19,717 nt of DNA from Bacteroidota bacterium. GTDB lineage: Bacteria > Bacteroidota > Bacteroidia > Bacteroidales > GCA-2748055. A program made the position numbers and the translations under genes. The stretch is taken from positions 1 through 19,717 of the forward strand of contig JAAEOI010000087.1 in NCBI GenBank assembly GCA_024244665.1, written 5' to 3'. Under the pieces are notes generated by a model that was not told the DNA's origin, did no database searches, and saw only the letters and a program-made list of their open reading frames with translations. Position 1 is the first letter of the stretch, and each line of letters opens with the position of its first letter. This document shows, one piece after another, positions 1-7,831 of this stretch.

Positions 1-375
1 GGCAGGCAATACGATCACGATCAGCGGTACGCCGAGTGCCTCCGGGACGTTTAATTACATTATCCCGTTGACGGGCGGTTGTGGCACTGTTGATGCTACC
101 GGCACGATCACTGTCACGGCCGACAACACAGCCAGTGGTGCGTCGTCCACCCCGACCCTTTGTATCAATACCGCGTTGACCGCTATCACGCATACGACGA
201 CTGGAGCCACAGGTATAGGAGCAGCTACAGGCTTACCCGCCGGAGTAAGTGCGCTCTGGGCAGGAAATACGATCACGATCAGCGGTACACCGGTAGCAGA
301 AGGTACGTTTAATTATAGTATCCCTTTAACTGGAGGCTGTGGCACTGTAAGTGCGACAGGGACTATTGTGGTGGT
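1..375 (+). repeat. Tandem 258-bp (86-residue) coding repeats, one partial and one full copy
   Basis: The stretch beginning GGCAGGCAATACGATCACGA at position 1 recurs, with one early mismatch, at 259, giving a period of 258 bases. The reading frame is kept. The similarity continues through the [15 protein letters not shown] segment of each copy. The window starts inside the array, so the number of copies upstream is unknown. These repeats use many ACG/ACC/ATC codons compared with the rest of the gene. Confidence 0.85.
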
Positions 376-2695
376 TACACAACCGAACGTCACGTTGAGT
401 GAATCCGGATCACCGATCGCCGAGAACGGTGGTGTGTCCACGATCACCGCTACCTCGAGTGCTGTCTCGGGCTTAGATGTCACTATTGACTTGACTTACA
501 GTGGCACAGCGACGGGAGGCGGCACAGATTATACAGCCTCAGGAGCAATCATCACAATCCCCGCCGGCAGCACGACGGGCACCGTGACGATCACAGGAGT
601 AGATGATGTAATGAATGAAGGCAACGAGACAGTAGTTGTAGACATCACATCCGTAACTAATGGGACCGAGGATGGCATCCAGCAGCAGACGATTACGATC
701 ACAGATGATGATATGCCCCCAGTGATAACTTCTTGTGCCGGTGATAGAACCATCAATGCAGATGCATCCTGTCAGGCTACGATACCTGACCTTACCAGTG
801 AAGTGGTTGCTACAGATAATGGTACCATAGTATCCATTACACAGTCACCTACCGAAGGAACTGTTGTTAGCTTAGGAGTGCATACGGTGACCATTACCGT
901 GACCGATGATGATGCAAATGAAACGACATGTACTGCCGATGTTTCCGTACTTGATAACATAGATCCGATTGCCACCTGCCAGGACATTACTGTATCCCTG
1001 GATGCTTCTGGAAATGTCAGCATTGACAGCAGCGATGTGGATGGAGGCAGCAGCGATAATTGTAGTATTGCAACGATGTCGCTTGACATCAGCAGCTTTA
1101 CCTGTTTGGATCTGGGCACCAATACAGTAACCATGACTGTTACGGATGGAAGTGGCAATGTAAGTATCTGTACGGTCATAGTAACTGTGATAGATGACCT
1201 CGATCCGCAAGTTACCTGTCCCGGGGATACAACGGTAACGGCCTCACCTGCCGATTGTAGTGTGGCAGTGGATGACATATCCCCGGTTTCCCCGGTTGAT
1301 AATTGCAATGCAAACCAGGTAACCTTCAGATTGGAAGGAGCCACATCCGGTACAGGTTTTGACGATGCAGGTGGAACAATCTTTAACAAAGGGATCACCA
1401 CTGTATGGTACAAGATCATAGATGCGGGTGGTAATGGAGATTCATGCTCCTTCACGGTTTCTGTATTAACCACTTTGACACCTCCCGATAGTGCCTATTC
1501 CGATCGTGAAAGTGTCTGTCCCGGAGATGGAATCATAACCCTGAGTTATGGTGGGGGAGACCCGACATCCGGTGGTACGGCTGTTTGGTATTCGGATGCC
1601 TCCTTTACGACAATTGTGGGATCCGGTAATGACCTGACAATTGCAGCACCTGTCACATCAAGCACATACTTTGTAAGATTTGAATCTGATTGTGATACCA
1701 CATCAGCTGAATCTGTCACCATTACGGTTCATCCTATCCCTGAGCCAATATTTGCTGAGATGGCAGAGGAAGTTTGCATAAACGGTCCTCTCTACCTTTA
1801 TGTAGCTGGCGGGGAGCCTGGATCATCCTTTGCATGGAGCATTACCAACGGGACCATAGTGGAGGACTTAAATGAATCCATCTATGTTGAGTGGGGGAGT
1901 GTGGTTGGTACAGGAAATCTCGATCTTACAGAAGTTACAGCCGCGGGGTGTTTCTCACTGCCTGTCAGGCTGCCGGTGACAATTATCGGACCTATACCTG
2001 ACCTGGGTGGGGATGTTGTTATCTGCGATGGTGAATCTGTGACACTTTCTCCAGGTGCAGCTTTTGCCTCCTATCGCTGGCACGACGGGAGTTCCGGGCC
2101 GGACTTCACAAGCGACCTGGAGGGACAGATCGTTATTGAAGTGACTGATTCTTATGGTTGTTCGGCGGGTGACAGTATGGTAATTTCATTAGCAGATCTT
2201 CCGGAGGTTGACCTGGGGGCAGATACAACTGTTTGTTCCGATGTGGGTATAATACTGGATGCCGGCGACGATGGAGAGCAATACCTCTGGTCCACCGGTG
2301 ATGTGAGCAGACGGATTGTTGTGTATAATGAGGGAGACCAGGAGATCTGGGTAGAGGTGCAGAATGTTCTAGGTTGTTCCTTAGGCGATACAGTTTTGAT
2401 CAGGGCCTGTGACCTGAGCCACCTGCTTGACATGCCGACTGGTTTCACTCCCAACGGCGATGGAGAGAATGAGGTCTGGAACATCCGGAGCCTGGATGAG
2501 TTTGACCACGTAATCGTGGAGGTCTATGACCAGTGGGGTACACTGGTTTGGAAATCTGAGCCGGGATATCCCACACCCTGGGACGGCCAGGATATGCGTG
2601 GCAATCTTGTTTCATTTGATTCTTATCATTACGTGATCAGTTTCAATGACGGGAGTGATGAGAGAGCTGTGGGTTATGTAACAGTAATGCATTAA
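2..2695 (+). CDS. Large secreted repeat protein with gliding-motility/T9SS C-terminal domain (5' truncated)
   Basis: The reading frame is open from the window edge, so the N-terminus lies outside; 897 residues are visible. It starts with Ig-like repeats of 86 residues ([20 protein letters not shown] is typical). A Calx-beta-like domain follows (about 382-715), rich in Thr/Gly and ending in TITITDDD. Then come three HYR-like cysteine-paired domains (about 716-1470), Ig/PKD-like modules (about 1480-2410), and a final CHU_C-like domain ([14 protein letters not shown], then YDQWGTLVW and PWDGQ). In Bacteroidota that terminal domain marks type B cargo of the type IX secretion system, so the protein is probably exported and cell-surface bound or released, as an adhesin or motility protein. 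The stop codon overlaps the start of the porP/sprF-like gene (TAATG), which fits the usual pairing of such cargo with a PorP/SprF protein. The ligand is unknown. Confidence 0.88.
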   Translation, partial: AGNTITISGTPSASGTFNYIIPLTGGCGTVDATGTITVTADNTASGASSTPTLCINTALTAITHTTTGATGIGAATGLPAGVSALWAGNTITISGTPVAEGTFNYSIPLTGGCGTVSATGTIVVVTQPNVTLSESGSPIAENGGVSTITATSSAVSGLDVTIDLTYSGTATGGGTDYTASGAIITIPAGSTTGTVTITGVDDVMNEGNETVVVDITSVTNGTEDGIQQQTITITDDDMPPVITSCAGDRTINADASCQATIPDLTSEVVATDNGTIVSITQSPTEGTVVSLGVHTVTITVTDDDANETTCTADVSVLDNIDPIATCQDITVSLDASGNVSIDSSDVDGGSSDNCSIATMSLDISSFTCLDLGTNTVTMTVTDGSGNVSICTVIVTVIDDLDPQVTCPGDTTVTASPADCSVAVDDISPVSPVDNCNANQVTFRLEGATSGTGFDDAGGTIFNKGITTVWYKIIDAGGNGDSCSFTVSVLTTLTPPDSAYSDRESVCPGDGIITLSYGGGDPTSGGTAVWYSDASFTTIVGSGNDLTIAAPVTSSTYFVRFESDCDTTSAESVTITVHPIPEPIFAEMAEEVCINGPLYLYVAGGEPGSSFAWSITNGTIVEDLNESIYVEWGSVVGTGNLDLTEVTAAGCFSLPVRLPVTIIGPIPDLGGDVVICDGESVTLSPGAAFASYRWHDGSSGPDFTSDLEGQIVIEVTDSYGCSAGDSMVISLADLPEVDLGADTTVCSDVGIILDAGDDGEQYLWSTGDVSRRIVVYNEGDQEIWVEVQNVLGCSLGDTVLIRACDLSHLLDMPTGFTPNGDGENEVWNIRSLDEFDHVIVEVYDQWGTLVWKSEPGYPTPWDGQDMRGNLVSFDSYHYVISFNDGSDERAVGYVTVMH

Positions 2696-3675
2696 TGATG
2701 AGGAGGCTTGTATATTTAGTAATTCTGATGACCGGATTTCTGGTGGAATCGTATTCCCAGCAAACCCCGGTTTACAGCCAGTATTTGCTCAATGGTTTCC
2801 TGGTGAATCCTGCTATCGCCGGATCGGAGGGGTATTCAGCTGTAAACCTCACGGTGAGGGAGCAGTGGGTAGGATTTGAAGACGGTCCTGCAACCTATGC
2901 GCTGAGCTTTCAGACCAGGCTTATGCGTGAAAGTCATATTTCCCGTAATAATTCTATCAGACGGAGACGGAAATCCAACTTCAGAGGTGGAAATGTGGGT
3001 CTGGGCGGCTATATCTTTAATCACAGGAACGGGGCAGTGGATCGTACCGGGATCAGGCTTACCTATGCCTATCATATTGTATTGGATGAGGCTCAGCTCT
3101 CCTTCGGGCTCTCCCTTATGGGTTACCAGTACAGGGTGGATAAGAGTAGGGTTACGCTGGAGTCCCCTGATACTGACATGCTCTGGTTGAACCTGCAGCA
3201 ATCGGTTTTCATTCCTGATGCTGATGCGGGTGTGTACTATACTTCCAAAACCATCTGGGCAGGATTTTCGGTTGACCAGCTTTTTGAGTCGGCGATCAAG
3301 TTCGGAGACAAAGGGTATGACCAGATGGTTATGGAGCGTAATTACCACTTGATGGGGGGCTATGATTATATTGTTAATAAAGATATGACCCTGTCTCCTT
3401 CCACCCACCTGAAGTTTGCTGAGAATGGGAAGTTCCAGGCTGATATCACCGGCAAGTTCTACTATAAGCAGTCGTACTGGGGAGGGATTACCTACCGGAC
3501 GGGCAGTTCCCTGATTGTTGGGGCCGGGGTGAGTGTGGACCGCCTGGTATTTGGCTATGCTTATGATATCGGCCTTAACAGCATCATGAAGCACAGTAAT
3601 GGCACACACGAATTCACCTTCATAATCAAACTGGGGGATCTCAGCCGCAGGCATCGCTGGCTCACCAGGTATTAG
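2695..3675 (+). CDS. PorP/SprF family type IX secretion system membrane protein
   Basis: 326 residues. The N-terminus is a signal peptide (LVYLVILMTGFLVESYS) followed by the family hallmark QQTPVYSQYLLNGFLVNPAIAG. The remainder is rich in alternating aromatic and polar residues typical of an outer-membrane beta-barrel. The family is known from gliding-motility SprF and Porphyromonas PorP; members often sit next to a large cargo protein with a CHU_C-type C-terminus and help secrete or anchor it. Here the start codon overlaps the stop of the upstream cargo gene by one base (TAATG), so the two are almost certainly co-translated. Two ATG codons are adjacent (2695 and 2698); the first is taken because of the overlap. 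A hairpin downstream probably ends the transcript. Confidence 0.9.
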   Translation: MMRRLVYLVILMTGFLVESYSQQTPVYSQYLLNGFLVNPAIAGSEGYSAVNLTVREQWVGFEDGPATYALSFQTRLMRESHISRNNSIRRRRKSNFRGGNVGLGGYIFNHRNGAVDRTGIRLTYAYHIVLDEAQLSFGLSLMGYQYRVDKSRVTLESPDTDMLWLNLQQSVFIPDADAGVYYTSKTIWAGFSVDQLFESAIKFGDKGYDQMVMERNYHLMGGYDYIVNKDMTLSPSTHLKFAENGKFQADITGKFYYKQSYWGGITYRTGSSLIVGAGVSVDRLVFGYAYDIGLNSIMKHSNGTHEFTFIIKLGDLSRRHRWLTRY

Positions 3676-3689
3676 GCATGTTCGCTTAC

Positions 3690-3720
3690 CGGTAAATATT
3701 GTCCGTTTACCGATTTTCAT
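3690..3720 (+). terminator. Probable intrinsic terminator after the porP/sprF-like gene
   Basis: A perfect 7-bp stem, CGGTAAA (3690-3696) with TTTACCG (3706-3712), encloses a 9-base loop and is followed by a T-rich run (ATTTTCATTTT). It starts 15 bases after the stop codon. A shorter palindrome, TTACCGGTAA (3686-3695), overlaps the left arm and could compete. Confidence 0.55.
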
Positions 3721-3751
3721 TTTCAATATTGTCTTCCCTGGCTTAAATTTG
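3721..3751 (+). promoter_or_regulatory. Bacteroidota-type promoter for the LiaF/LytS/LytTR operon
   Basis: TAAATTTG (3744-3751) matches the Bacteroidota -7 element TAnnTTTG exactly. TTTC at 3721-3724, 19 bases upstream, is one mismatch from the -33 element TTTG. The start codon at 3775 lies 23 bases downstream, which implies a short leader. Confidence 0.55.
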
Positions 3752-3774
3752 ATTCAAATTAAAAATAAACAATA

Positions 3775-4512
3775 ATGGAGAGAGAACCACACCAATTTAA
3801 AAAATCGGGAAGAGCCCATCTCTTACTGGGTATTGTACTGATGTTCCTTGGCCTGTTTCTGATAGCGGACCTGGCTGATATAATTCCATGGCGGATGAGA
3901 GATTTTATTTTTACCTGGCAGGCCCTGCTGATTTTATTGGGGATCATTTTTATCTCCAATAAGGAGAGCAAAGGCACCGGGGTCATCCTAATTGCAGTGG
4001 GATCGTTTTTTCTCCTGCCAAGGTTTTTTGAATTACCCCACTACTGGCGTTCCCTTTTCTGGCCCAGCATGCTGATCCTTCTTGGCATTGTAGTGATATT
4101 CGGAGCCAGGCGTCGTGGTTCATGTGGAAGAAGGACTGCTTTCGGCAGTCAAAGTCACGCTTCTTCGGACGACTACCTGGATGATGTGGCTGTGTTTGGC
4201 GGCGGTGACCGCACCGTTACATCACAGCAGTTCCAGGGAGGGAAGATTACACATATTTTTGGTGGTTCTAAGTATGATTTTTCAAGGGCCAGGCTGGCCC
4301 CGGGCGATAATAATCTTGAACTGGTTCTGGCCTTTGGTGGGACCAAGCTCATTGTTCCCGAAGAGTGGAATGTCAAAATTGAGATCACTTCGGTTTTCGG
4401 AGGTTTTTCTGATAAACGGGTAAGATCAATCGTGGAGAAAGATCGTGAAAAAACGCTGATAATCAGGGGTATAAATGAGTTCGGGGGCGGAGAAATCGTA
4501 AACTATATCTAG
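3775..4512 (+). CDS. LiaF-like membrane protein
   Basis: 245 residues. Four hydrophobic segments fill the first half (about 15-38, 46-62, 66-80 and 86-107), the arrangement of LiaF/DUF5668-type N-termini. The second half is a soluble domain with repeated glycine-rich turns (VFGGGDRTV, IFGGSKYDF, AFGGTKLIVP, VFGGFSDK) resembling the C-terminal domain of LiaF and other proteins annotated as cell-wall-active antibiotic response proteins. In Firmicutes LiaF restrains the LiaRS two-component system under cell-envelope stress. Here the gene is directly followed (2-base gap) by a LytS-type kinase and a LytTR regulator, so an accessory role in sensing envelope stress is plausible but inferred. The ATG at 3775 follows an A-rich stretch with no Shine-Dalgarno sequence, as is common in Bacteroidota. 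Confidence 0.8.
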   Translation: MEREPHQFKKSGRAHLLLGIVLMFLGLFLIADLADIIPWRMRDFIFTWQALLILLGIIFISNKESKGTGVILIAVGSFFLLPRFFELPHYWRSLFWPSMLILLGIVVIFGARRRGSCGRRTAFGSQSHASSDDYLDDVAVFGGGDRTVTSQQFQGGKITHIFGGSKYDFSRARLAPGDNNLELVLAFGGTKLIVPEEWNVKIEITSVFGGFSDKRVRSIVEKDREKTLIIRGINEFGGGEIVNYI

Positions 4513-4514
4513 GA

Positions 4515-5573
4515 ATGAGCCATCCCATTACCGGTAAGCGAAGATCCCTTCTGATCTATGTCCTGGTCTGGGTTTTGATAGCGATCCTGCAGGGATCACT
4601 ATCCTGGTACTTTCAGCATTTCCCTATAGCGGTAGTTATTACCGATGCCCTGATCTCTACCTTTATTTTTGGCTTCCTTGGATTGCTGGCCTGGTACCCC
4701 ACCAGGTACATTCCCTTTCAGAAGAATACCCCCATTTACTCAAGTGTGGCGCATGTGGTTGCTGGCTTAATGGTGATTGCCACCTGGATGCTGCTATCGC
4801 TTGGAATACTGAACTCGGTGTTCAGCATGGAGACAGAGTATATTGAATTTCTGAACAAATCTATAGCGTGGAGGGGTATCCTCGGGGGACTGATCTACCT
4901 GGTGCTGGTGCTGATCTACTACCTGGCTTCTTCGGTGCAGAAGTTACAGGAACGTGTCAGGCAGGAGGAGCAACTGAAAAACCTGGTGCGGGAGACCGAA
5001 CTAAGTATGCTCAAGTCACAGATCAACCCGCATTTTCTCTTTAACTCCCTCAACTCCATCTCCTCCCTGACAATGTCCAGTCCCGCCGAAGCCCGTGACA
5101 TGATCATTCGTCTATCCGATTTCCTGCGCTATTCTTTGAAAAACAGGGAGAATGAGTTTGTTCCACTGAAAGAGGAGCTGGGCCACATGAAGGATTACAT
5201 GGCCATCGAAAAGGTAAGGTTCGGGGATAGGTTGAGCTATGATTTCAAGATTGACGAGGCGTGCGAAAAGTTCCCTGTACCTACAATGATTTTTCAACCT
5301 CTTTTTGAGAATGCCATCCGCCATAGCGTATATGAGAGTACAGAACCGGTGAATGTACGCTTTGAGTGTGTTCCGGAAGCAGAGGTAATGAGAACTGTTG
5401 TTTCAAACGATTACGATCCTGATATACCCTCGAGGAGGGGAACCGGAGTCGGGCTGCAGAATGTGCGCCAGAGGATCGAGCTGGCCTATGAGGGCAAGGG
5501 TTCGGTCCGATGGAAGGGGGAGGTGGGTGTTTTCGCAGTAAGTATATTATTTCCACGTATAAAGACGACATGA
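4515..5573 (+). CDS. LytS/YehU-type sensor histidine kinase
   Basis: 352 residues. Four transmembrane segments (about 11-32, 40-65, 76-100 and 119-139) are followed by a short coiled-coil linker (SVQKLQERVRQEEQLKNL). The His_kinase domain of the LytS family comes next, with QINPHFLFNSLNSI; the phospho-accepting His is residue 173. The C-terminal GHKL ATPase domain has the N-box FENAIRHS and a G-box RRGTGVGLQNVRQR. There is no obvious large extracellular domain, so the signal may be sensed in the membrane or through the adjacent LiaF-like protein. The TGA stop overlaps the ATG of the response regulator (ATGATG at 5570-5575), so kinase and regulator should be translationally coupled. Family assignment is firm; the stimulus is unknown. 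Confidence 0.93.
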   Translation: MSHPITGKRRSLLIYVLVWVLIAILQGSLSWYFQHFPIAVVITDALISTFIFGFLGLLAWYPTRYIPFQKNTPIYSSVAHVVAGLMVIATWMLLSLGILNSVFSMETEYIEFLNKSIAWRGILGGLIYLVLVLIYYLASSVQKLQERVRQEEQLKNLVRETELSMLKSQINPHFLFNSLNSISSLTMSSPAEARDMIIRLSDFLRYSLKNRENEFVPLKEELGHMKDYMAIEKVRFGDRLSYDFKIDEACEKFPVPTMIFQPLFENAIRHSVYESTEPVNVRFECVPEAEVMRTVVSNDYDPDIPSRRGTGVGLQNVRQRIELAYEGKGSVRWKGEVGVFAVSILFPRIKTT

Positions 5574-6334
5574 TGAAAACCTTTCGTACCCTCATTATTG
5601 AAGATGAGAAACCCGCCAGGGATCTGCTCAAGGCCTTCCTGGAAGAGTTTTCACAGGTGGAACTCCTGGGGGAGTATGACAACGGCTTCGACGGACTGAA
5701 GGCTGTTAATGAGCTGAAGCCGGATGTGATATTTCTGGATGTTCAGATGCCCAAGCTGACGGGGTTTGAGATGCTCGAGGTGCTGGAGCACAACCCTGAA
5801 GTGATCTTCACCACCGCATATGATCAATATGCCATCCAGGCTTTTGAACAGAATGCAGTGGACTACCTTTTAAAACCCTTTTCCAGGGAACGCTTTGGGG
5901 AGGCAATTGAAAAGCTCAGATCCAGGATGGAGAATGTGGCCAGCCAGGATAGCGAAAAGGGAAGTGTTGAGAAGATTAAAATTCACCTGGCAGACGGGGA
6001 TGAGAAGCTACACCGGGTGGTGATCAAAAAGTCTGGCAAGATCCACGTGATCTCCACCAATGACATTAACTACCTGGAGGCGCAGGATGACTATGTGATG
6101 ATCTACACCGATGAGGGGAAGTACCTGAAGCAGCAGACCATGAAGTATTTTGAGAAGCACCTGGACCAACAGCAATTTGTGCGGGTGCACCGCTCATATA
6201 TCGCCAATATCACCAGTATTGAACGCATCGAGCCTTACGAAAAAAGCAATTATATACTGATCCTCAAGGATGGGAACAAGGTTCCTGTGAGCCGCAGTGG
6301 CATGCAGGTACTGAAAGAGAATCTGGATTTTTAA
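5570..6334 (+). CDS. LytTR-family response regulator
   Basis: 254 residues from the ATG at 5570 (5573 is equally possible). The receiver domain starts TLIIEDEKPARD and has its phosphorylation site at Asp57 in IFLDVQMPKLTG, with conserved Thr (FTTAYD) and Lys (LLKPFSRE). After a linker, residues about 150-254 form a LytTR DNA-binding domain (INYLEAQDDYVMIYTD, then FVRVHRSYIANI and VPVSRSG). LytTR regulators bind promoter-proximal direct repeats. The frame stays open upstream to an ATG at 5510, but that start would lie inside the kinase gene and add residues unlike a receiver domain. The start chosen here overlaps the kinase stop, the normal arrangement for these pairs. Targets are unknown; the LiaF-like operon itself is a candidate. 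Confidence 0.93.
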   Translation: MMKTFRTLIIEDEKPARDLLKAFLEEFSQVELLGEYDNGFDGLKAVNELKPDVIFLDVQMPKLTGFEMLEVLEHNPEVIFTTAYDQYAIQAFEQNAVDYLLKPFSRERFGEAIEKLRSRMENVASQDSEKGSVEKIKIHLADGDEKLHRVVIKKSGKIHVISTNDINYLEAQDDYVMIYTDEGKYLKQQTMKYFEKHLDQQQFVRVHRSYIANITSIERIEPYEKSNYILILKDGNKVPVSRSGMQVLKENLDF

Positions 6335-6343
6335 CAGGAAACC

Positions 6344-6727
6344 ATGAGTTTGCAAATTGAAGAGAAGAACTTAGACAAGTTTATCGTGGTGGGCGATCGC
6401 GTGCTGATCAAGCCCAAGAACCAGCACGATCGGACCAAGTCGGGACTATACCTGCCCCCCGGTGTGCATGAGAAGGAGAAGATTCACAGTGGCTATGTAC
6501 TGAGGGTAGGGCCGGGCTACCCGATTCCGGCCATACATGATTCGGAGGAGCCATGGAAGGACCAGAGTGATACAGTGAAGTATGTCCCCCTTCAGCCCAA
6601 AGAGGGCGACTTGGCCATCTACCTGCAAAAGAGCGGGTATGAGATCGAGTTCAATAACGAGAAGTATGTGATAATACCCCACTCGGCCATTCTGATGCTG
6701 ATCAGGGATGAGGATCTCTTTAAGTAG
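6344..6727 (+). CDS. Divergent GroES/Cpn10-like protein
   Basis: 127 residues, longer than the roughly 95 of canonical GroES. The GroES fold signature is visible as VVGDRVLIKPK (residues 15-25), a mobile-loop-like segment KSGLYLPPG, the GYVLRVGPG strand and a C-terminal VIIPHSAILMLIRDED. An insertion of about 25 residues (IHDSEEPWKDQSDTVKYVPL) separates the two halves of the barrel. No groEL lies nearby, so this is more likely a paralogue than the housekeeping co-chaperonin. It follows the LytTR regulator by 9 bases and is probably cotranscribed with it. It may act as a co-chaperonin variant or have another role; function is not established from sequence. Its last 8 bases overlap the convergent ribbon-helix-helix gene. 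Confidence 0.75.
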   Translation: MSLQIEEKNLDKFIVVGDRVLIKPKNQHDRTKSGLYLPPGVHEKEKIHSGYVLRVGPGYPIPAIHDSEEPWKDQSDTVKYVPLQPKEGDLAIYLQKSGYEIEFNNEKYVIIPHSAILMLIRDEDLFK

Positions 6728-6884
6728 GTTTACCGGATTTCCATCGCCCGTTTTTCCGTAGTGCCTGATCCAGGATCCATTCTATCTGGCTATTTGTACT
6801 TCGGAATTCATCTGCAGCCCACTTCTCCAACGCTCCCATTTTTTCCGGATCTATCCTGAGGGCAAAGGCTTTCTTTTTATTCAT
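6720..6884 (-). CDS. Small ribbon-helix-helix (Arc-type) DNA-binding protein
   Basis: A 54-residue gene. The sequence begins MNKKKAFALRIDPEKMGAL and continues with EKWAADEFRSTNSQIEWILD and QALRKNGRW. This is the Arc/MetJ ribbon-helix-helix layout: a basic beta strand that contacts DNA (KKAFALRI), helix 1 (PEKMGALEKWAADE), a turn, and helix 2 (SQIEWILDQALRK). Its ATG lies one base after the stop of the SPFH gene (TAAGATG), so the two form an operon and the regulator is translated second. Pairs of an SPFH protein and an Arc-like protein occur in other bacteria. The likely role is autoregulation of the pair through the near-palindrome upstream of the SPFH gene; that link is inferred. An antitoxin role is possible in principle but no toxin-like partner is visible. 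Confidence 0.85.
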   Translation of the reverse strand: MNKKKAFALRIDPEKMGALEKWAADEFRSTNSQIEWILDQALRKNGRWKSGKPT

Positions 6885-6885
6885 C

Positions 6886-7743
6886 TTAATGATGTAGTGT
6901 ACCTGTATTCACGACCGGACTTGGATCCTTATCCCCGCATAATACAACCATCAGATTGCTTACCATGGCTGCTTTTTTCTCATCATCAAAGTCCACGATC
7001 TTTTTTTCTGTTAGTTGTTCAAGTGCCATTTCAACCATCGAAACAGCACCTTCAACAATTTTAAACCTGGCTGCCACAACCGCTGTTGCCTGTTGTCTTC
7101 TTAACATGGCCCCCGCGATCTCCTCGGAGTAGGCAATGAAGTTGATTCTTGCCTCAATCACCTTGATTCCTGCCATTTCCAACCTTTCCCTGATCTCCTC
7201 CTCAAGCTCATGATTAACTTCAGAACCTCCACCCCTGAGGGTGATCTGGGCATCATGATCCTCAAAATTGTCATATGGATATATGCCAGCCAGCTTCCGT
7301 AAAGCGGTTTCACTCTGTACATATACAAAATGAACATAATCATCTACTTCAAAAGCGGTTTTATAGGTGTCCTCAACTTTCCAGACCAATACGCAGCCTA
7401 TTTTAATGGGATTTCCGACTTTGTCATTCACTTTGATGGTCTCACTATCAAAATTCCTTGCTCTCAGCGATATTCTTTTTCGTACAAAAAAGGGATTGAC
7501 CCAGAATAATCCATTTATTTTAATGGTCCCTTTATAGGCACCAAAAAGAATTAAAACGGATGATTCATTCGGATTAACAACAATAAATCCAATAGATGTC
7601 AGGATAACTGCCAGGCATAAGGGGATCGCCAGGGATATTAAGCCAGTCATAAAACTAAATATTGTTGCAAGAATAGTAATCAGAAGTATCAAAAGCATAA
7701 GATACCCGGATACTGCCCTGTATGTTCCTTCTTGTTTTTTCAT
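6886..7743 (-). CDS. SPFH/band-7 domain membrane protein
   Basis: 285 residues. The N-terminus has two hydrophobic segments (about 14-33 and 35-55). A band-7/SPFH domain follows (about 57-230), recognisable from VVNPNESSVLILFGAYKGTI, then LVWKVEDTYKTAFEVDDY, the SETALRKLAGIYPYD segment, and the closing helix that includes GAMLRRQQATAVVAARFKIV. SPFH proteins (stomatin, flotillin, HflK/C) multimerise at the membrane and organise membrane microdomains or regulate proteases. The client here is unknown, and no NfeD or protease gene is adjacent. It is followed by the ribbon-helix-helix gene with a single base between stop and start. A 32-bp near-palindrome begins 15 bases upstream of the start codon. 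Confidence 0.88.
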   Translation of the reverse strand: MKKQEGTYRAVSGYLMLLILLITILATIFSFMTGLISLAIPLCLAVILTSIGFIVVNPNESSVLILFGAYKGTIKINGLFWVNPFFVRKRISLRARNFDSETIKVNDKVGNPIKIGCVLVWKVEDTYKTAFEVDDYVHFVYVQSETALRKLAGIYPYDNFEDHDAQITLRGGGSEVNHELEEEIRERLEMAGIKVIEARINFIAYSEEIAGAMLRRQQATAVVAARFKIVEGAVSMVEMALEQLTEKKIVDFDDEKKAAMVSNLMVVLCGDKDPSPVVNTGTLHH

Positions 7744-7757
7744 ATGATTTAGGTATA

Positions 7758-7789
7758 GTGATATTAAAATGATATCATTAAGATATCAC
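7758..7789. promoter_or_regulatory. 32-bp near-palindrome, candidate operator for the SPFH/ribbon-helix-helix pair
   Basis: The outer arms GTGATAT (7758-7764) and ATATCAC (7783-7789) and the central 12-bp perfect palindrome AATGATATCATT (7768-7779) share one centre at 7773.5; only the two 3-base spacers break the symmetry. It contains three evenly spaced GATAT/ATATC cores, the kind of multi-half-site array bound cooperatively by ribbon-helix-helix dimers. It lies 15-46 bases upstream of the SPFH start. No clear -7 element was found on this strand, so the promoter may be embedded in or repressed through the site. Confidence 0.6.
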
Positions 7790-7831
7790 AACATCACGAT
7801 AAATCCAAATAAATGAAGTTCTTGCCTGATT

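Noticed and set aside
1..375. CRISPR array
   Set aside because: The repeats are 258 bases long, coding, and contiguous, without short repeats separated by spacers.
772..1473. 233-codon open frame antisense to the repeat protein
   Set aside because: Long antisense frames arise from the Thr/Ser/Val-rich repeat coding; no domain or promoter supports it.
3686..3695. TTACCGGTAA as a regulator-binding palindrome
   Set aside because: It overlaps the left arm of a hairpin followed by a T-rich run, directly after a stop codon, so the terminator explanation is preferred.
2836..3726. 296-codon open frame opposite the porP/sprF-like gene
   Set aside because: It is the antisense shadow of a well-supported signal-peptide-bearing beta-barrel gene; its translation has no recognisable domain.
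5510..5569. Longer N-terminus for the LytTR regulator (start at 5510)
   Set aside because: The added residues (MEGGGGCFRSKYIISTYKDD) do not look like a receiver domain and would lie wholly inside the kinase gene; the ATGATG overlapping the kinase stop is the normal start.
6720..7743. Toxin-antitoxin module (ribbon-helix-helix antitoxin)
   Set aside because: The only partner gene encodes a clear SPFH membrane protein and not a known toxin type; autoregulation of the pair is the simpler reading.
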